A stretch of 8,235 nucleotides of DNA from an uncultured Eubacteriales bacterium. GTDB taxonomy: Bacteria; Bacillota_A; Clostridia; Christensenellales; Aristaeellaceae. Under the pieces are notes generated by a model. That model saw only the letters and a list, made by a program, of their open reading frames with translations, searched no databases and was not told the origin of the DNA. Made by a program: the position numbers and the translations under genes. How positions within the stretch are numbered: position 1 is the stretch's first letter; every line of letters starts with the position of its first letter. This document shows, one piece after another, positions 7,435-8,235 of this stretch. Where the stretch lies: positions 1 through 8,235 of the forward strand of contig CACYNZ010000211.1 in NCBI GenBank assembly GCA_902775835.1. Direction: 5' to 3'.

Positions 7435-7469
7435 CATTTGGAAAATCTCTTTTTTTTGCCCTGTAATTC

Positions 7470-7478
7470 TGATAGAAT
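7470..7478 (+). promoter_or_regulatory. Extended -10 promoter candidate for the second SWIM/SNF2 gene
   Basis: TGATAGAAT contains a TGn extension followed by TAGAAT (7473-7478), which matches the -10 consensus at 5 of 6 positions. There is no clear -35 box; a run of eight T (7450-7457) lies in that area. Position fits transcription starting around 7485, about 25 bases before the start codon. Confidence 0.5.
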
Positions 7479-7495
7479 AGACTGATTCACTGCAC

Positions 7496-7501
7496 GGGAG
7501 G
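7496..7501 (+). promoter_or_regulatory. Ribosome binding site that fixes the TTG start
   Basis: GGGAGG ends 8 bases before TTG 7510. The in-frame GTG beginning at 7501 overlaps this site, and the in-frame ATG at 7519 is 17 bases away, so TTG is the best-placed start. Confidence 0.75.
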
Positions 7502-7509
7502 TGAGCGGT

Positions 7510-8235
7510 TTGAGCAAGATGTGGCTTCCGGACGAACAGACGCTTGGCAGAATGATCGGCATGGGCAATCTATTCCAGGGCGAGTCACTGGTCAGCAGGG
7601 GACGCGTGGTGCGCTGTGAAACCAGAAGAGGATTCGACCGGGTGGACATTCAGGCCTCTGTCATGGAGAGCGAGCTCTACCGGGTTTCCATGCAGTTCAT
7701 GGATTCCAGAAGCATTACATATTCCTGTACCTGCCGCGCTTTTCGTTCCACACCCCTGTGCCGTCATGGGGCGGCGGTGATTCTGTATTATCTCCGGCAC
7801 CCGGAAGTTCAGCCCGGAAGCGAAATCATGATCACCGATGACGGTGTCCGGAAACTGATGGACCGTTTTCTGGAAGCCGGCGAGGGCATGTATCCTGTAC
7901 TGGATGATGAAGAGGAACTGTCCGGCGCAGACGGGCAGGCGCAGGATCTGCACCTGTATATGGAGCTGGATCCGGTTTCCCTGGTCTCACTGAAGAAGGA
8001 AGCGGAAGAGAGAACCGGGAGCCTGAAATTTGCGTTTCTGATTCAGGAAGGTGCCGGCAGAAGTTATCTGGTGAAAAATCCGCTGGAACTGATCCGGGGG
8101 TTCCGGAACCGCACAGCGGTCATGTACGGCAAGAAAACGCGGATTGAGCATGATGCATCACATTTGGACGCAAGGTCCAGAGAATTACTGAAGATCCTGA
8201 CTGCTCAGGTGGAAAATGATGAGGCAGTCCTTCAG
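7510..8235 (+). CDS. SWIM zinc-finger protein, N-terminal part of a second SNF2-family helicase (3' truncated by window)
   Basis: This frame is open for 242 codons to the window edge. It carries a SWIM zinc finger C73-x-C75-x8-C84-x-H86, with the same spacing as the SWIM motif of the helicase at 351. Further on, residues about 178-225 (SYLVKNPLELIRGF, then YGKKTRIEH and RELLKIL) align with the first helicase's YVVRSIPAFLESI, FGKGFLFQP and RILEIL, a segment of the bacterial SNF2-associated region. The two are therefore probably paralogues sharing this architecture. An acidic stretch (DDEEEL) lies near residues 136-141. The ATPase motifs would lie beyond the window, so helicase identity is inferred. 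The start TTG 7510 is supported by GGGAGG 8 bases upstream. It has its own promoter candidate and is separated from the mutase gene by a terminator. Confidence 0.82.
   Translation, partial: MSKMWLPDEQTLGRMIGMGNLFQGESLVSRGRVVRCETRRGFDRVDIQASVMESELYRVSMQFMDSRSITYSCTCRAFRSTPLCRHGAAVILYYLRHPEVQPGSEIMITDDGVRKLMDRFLEAGEGMYPVLDDEEELSGADGQAQDLHLYMELDPVSLVSLKKEAEERTGSLKFAFLIQEGAGRSYLVKNPLELIRGFRNRTAVMYGKKTRIEHDASHLDARSRELLKILTAQVENDEAVLQ

Noticed and set aside
6436..7437. Open frame of 333 codons on the minus strand
   Set aside because: It covers the C-terminal half of the mutase in antisense. The + strand holds conserved sugar- and phosphate-binding loops.

Overview
The window looks like a chromosomal segment from a Bacillota (Firmicutes) bacterium of medium G+C. 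The evidence is AGGAGG-type ribosome binding sites 7-8 bases before the starts, frequent GTG and TTG starts, intrinsic terminators between transcription units, and Bacillota-like protein families. An Erysipelotrichales-type gut or oral lineage is possible, but that is only an impression and was not tested. All genes lie on the + strand. I saw no tRNA, rRNA, CRISPR array, insertion sequence or phage gene.

Layout: (1) 1-195 is the 3' end of rplA (ribosomal protein L1), closed by a strong terminator. (2) 351-5135 is a tightly packed three-gene unit: a full-length SWIM-domain SNF2 helicase/translocase, trmO (tRNA m6t6A37 methyltransferase) and a membrane-anchored protein of the M28 metallopeptidase fold. 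The stop and start codons of these genes overlap, and a terminator ends the unit. (3) A near-consensus promoter, with its -35 box inside that terminator stem, drives 5229-7386: an unrecognised 172-residue protein followed by a PgcA-type phosphoglucomutase/phosphomannomutase gene. The mutase gene is broken by a small deletion and frameshift. A terminator follows. (4) From 7510 to the window end is the N-terminal part of a second SWIM/SNF2-family protein, with its own extended -10 promoter.

The genes do not form one obvious pathway. They look like housekeeping functions (translation, tRNA modification, sugar-phosphate metabolism) mixed with two paralogous SNF2-family proteins. I found no convincing new defence or mobile system. 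The points most worth a second look are: the mutase gene lacks exactly its metal-binding loop; the M28-like protein appears to have lost several catalytic residues; two SWIM-SNF2 paralogues lie within about 8 kb; and a terminator and promoter share the same DNA.
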